The position numbers were made by a program, and so were the translations under genes. 6,101 bases of DNA. It comes from an uncultured Eubacteriaceae bacterium. GTDB lineage: Bacteria > Bacillota > Clostridia > Lachnospirales > CAG-274. Under the pieces are notes generated by a model. That model worked only from the letters and a program-made list of their open reading frames with translations, had not been told where the DNA came from and searched no databases. The stretch is taken from the NCBI GenBank assembly GCA_938042265.1, contig CALIRN010000027.1, positions 1 through 6,101 of the forward strand. The letters are read 5' to 3'. This document shows positions 5,913 through 6,101 of the stretch, piece after piece. Position 1 is the stretch's first letter. Each line of letters begins with the position of its first letter.

Positions 5913-6101
5913 ATGAAAAAAAGAGCTTTGGCTTTATTTCTGGCTTTGTCCGTAATGATTTCGGCAAGCTCCGTATTTGCGGCCGACTTTGAGTGGGAGG
6001 CAAACGTAAGCGAAACACAGGTTAGGGTTGGTGATGTATTTAATGTTGATTTGGATATAACCGCAAACCCGGGTATACAAAATGCAACAATTGATATTAC
6101 C
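5913..6101 (+). CDS. Secreted protein with possible cohesin-like beta-sandwich N-terminus, 5' part (runs off window)
   Basis: Sixty-three codons are visible without a stop. Residues 1-24 form a Sec signal peptide: KKR at the N-terminus, a hydrophobic core (5-17), then SASSVFA with probable cleavage after Ala23 or Ala24, and no lipobox cysteine. The mature part begins ADFEWEANVSETQVRVGD and goes on to VDLDITANPGIQNATIDIT, an edge-strand pattern (Val-Gly-Asp, a hydrophobic strand, then 'NPGI' before the next strand) that resembles the opening of cohesin-type and related Ig-like beta-sandwich domains in clostridial cell-surface proteins. Too little is visible to decide, and other Ig-like folds would look the same. 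The gene has its own promoter and ribosome binding site, 195 bases after the protease gene, so it is probably a separate transcription unit. Mature residue usage (Asn, Thr, Val, Asp) fits an extracellular protein. Function unknown. Confidence 0.8.
   Translation, partial: MKKRALALFLALSVMISASSVFAADFEWEANVSETQVRVGDVFNVDLDITANPGIQNATIDIT

Noticed and set aside
5749..6018. Minus-strand open frame of 89 codons
   Set aside because: It runs antisense through the intergenic region and the signal-peptide gene and has no family resemblance; the + strand gene has a clear signal peptide and ribosome binding site.

Overview
The window suggests a Gram-positive, anaerobic-type Firmicute of the class Clostridia. 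The reasons are gene order (ecfT-truA, and mltG-trmR-trhP as in the Bacillus subtilis yrrL-yrrM-yrrN/O region), strong purine-rich Shine-Dalgarno sites, moderately low GC, heavy use of AGG/AGA arginine codons, and Sec signal peptides of Gram-positive type. This placement is inferred from gene content only; no marker gene was compared.

Every gene is on the + strand. Positions 1-5717 form one tightly packed, probably co-transcribed series. It starts with the 3' part of ecfT, the transmembrane coupling protein of an ECF vitamin/metal importer. It continues with truA (tRNA pseudouridine synthase), mltG (membrane-bound lytic transglycosylase), trmR (tRNA 5-hydroxyuridine O-methyltransferase), trhP (U32-family prephenate-dependent tRNA hydroxylase) and a secreted subtilisin-like S8 protease. 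Gaps are 1, -8, 13, 13 and 1 bases, so translational coupling is likely throughout. Two themes are interleaved: tRNA modification (TruA in the anticodon arm; TrhP then TrmR at wobble U34) and envelope or extracellular functions (EcfT, MltG, protease).

Positions 5718-5912 are non-coding. This stretch holds two dyads, one with mutually exclusive pairing partners, neither followed by a T-tract. They are followed by a well-spaced sigma-A-type promoter and a ribosome binding site.

From 5913 the window enters a separate gene for a secreted protein that runs off the end. Its first mature residues look like the start of a beta-sandwich (possibly cohesin-like) domain.

I see no mobile element, CRISPR array, tRNA or rRNA, and no clear new biological system. 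The points most worth checking are the structured intergenic region, the secreted protease attached to a tRNA-modification operon, and the joining of two usually separate conserved neighbourhoods at truA/mltG.
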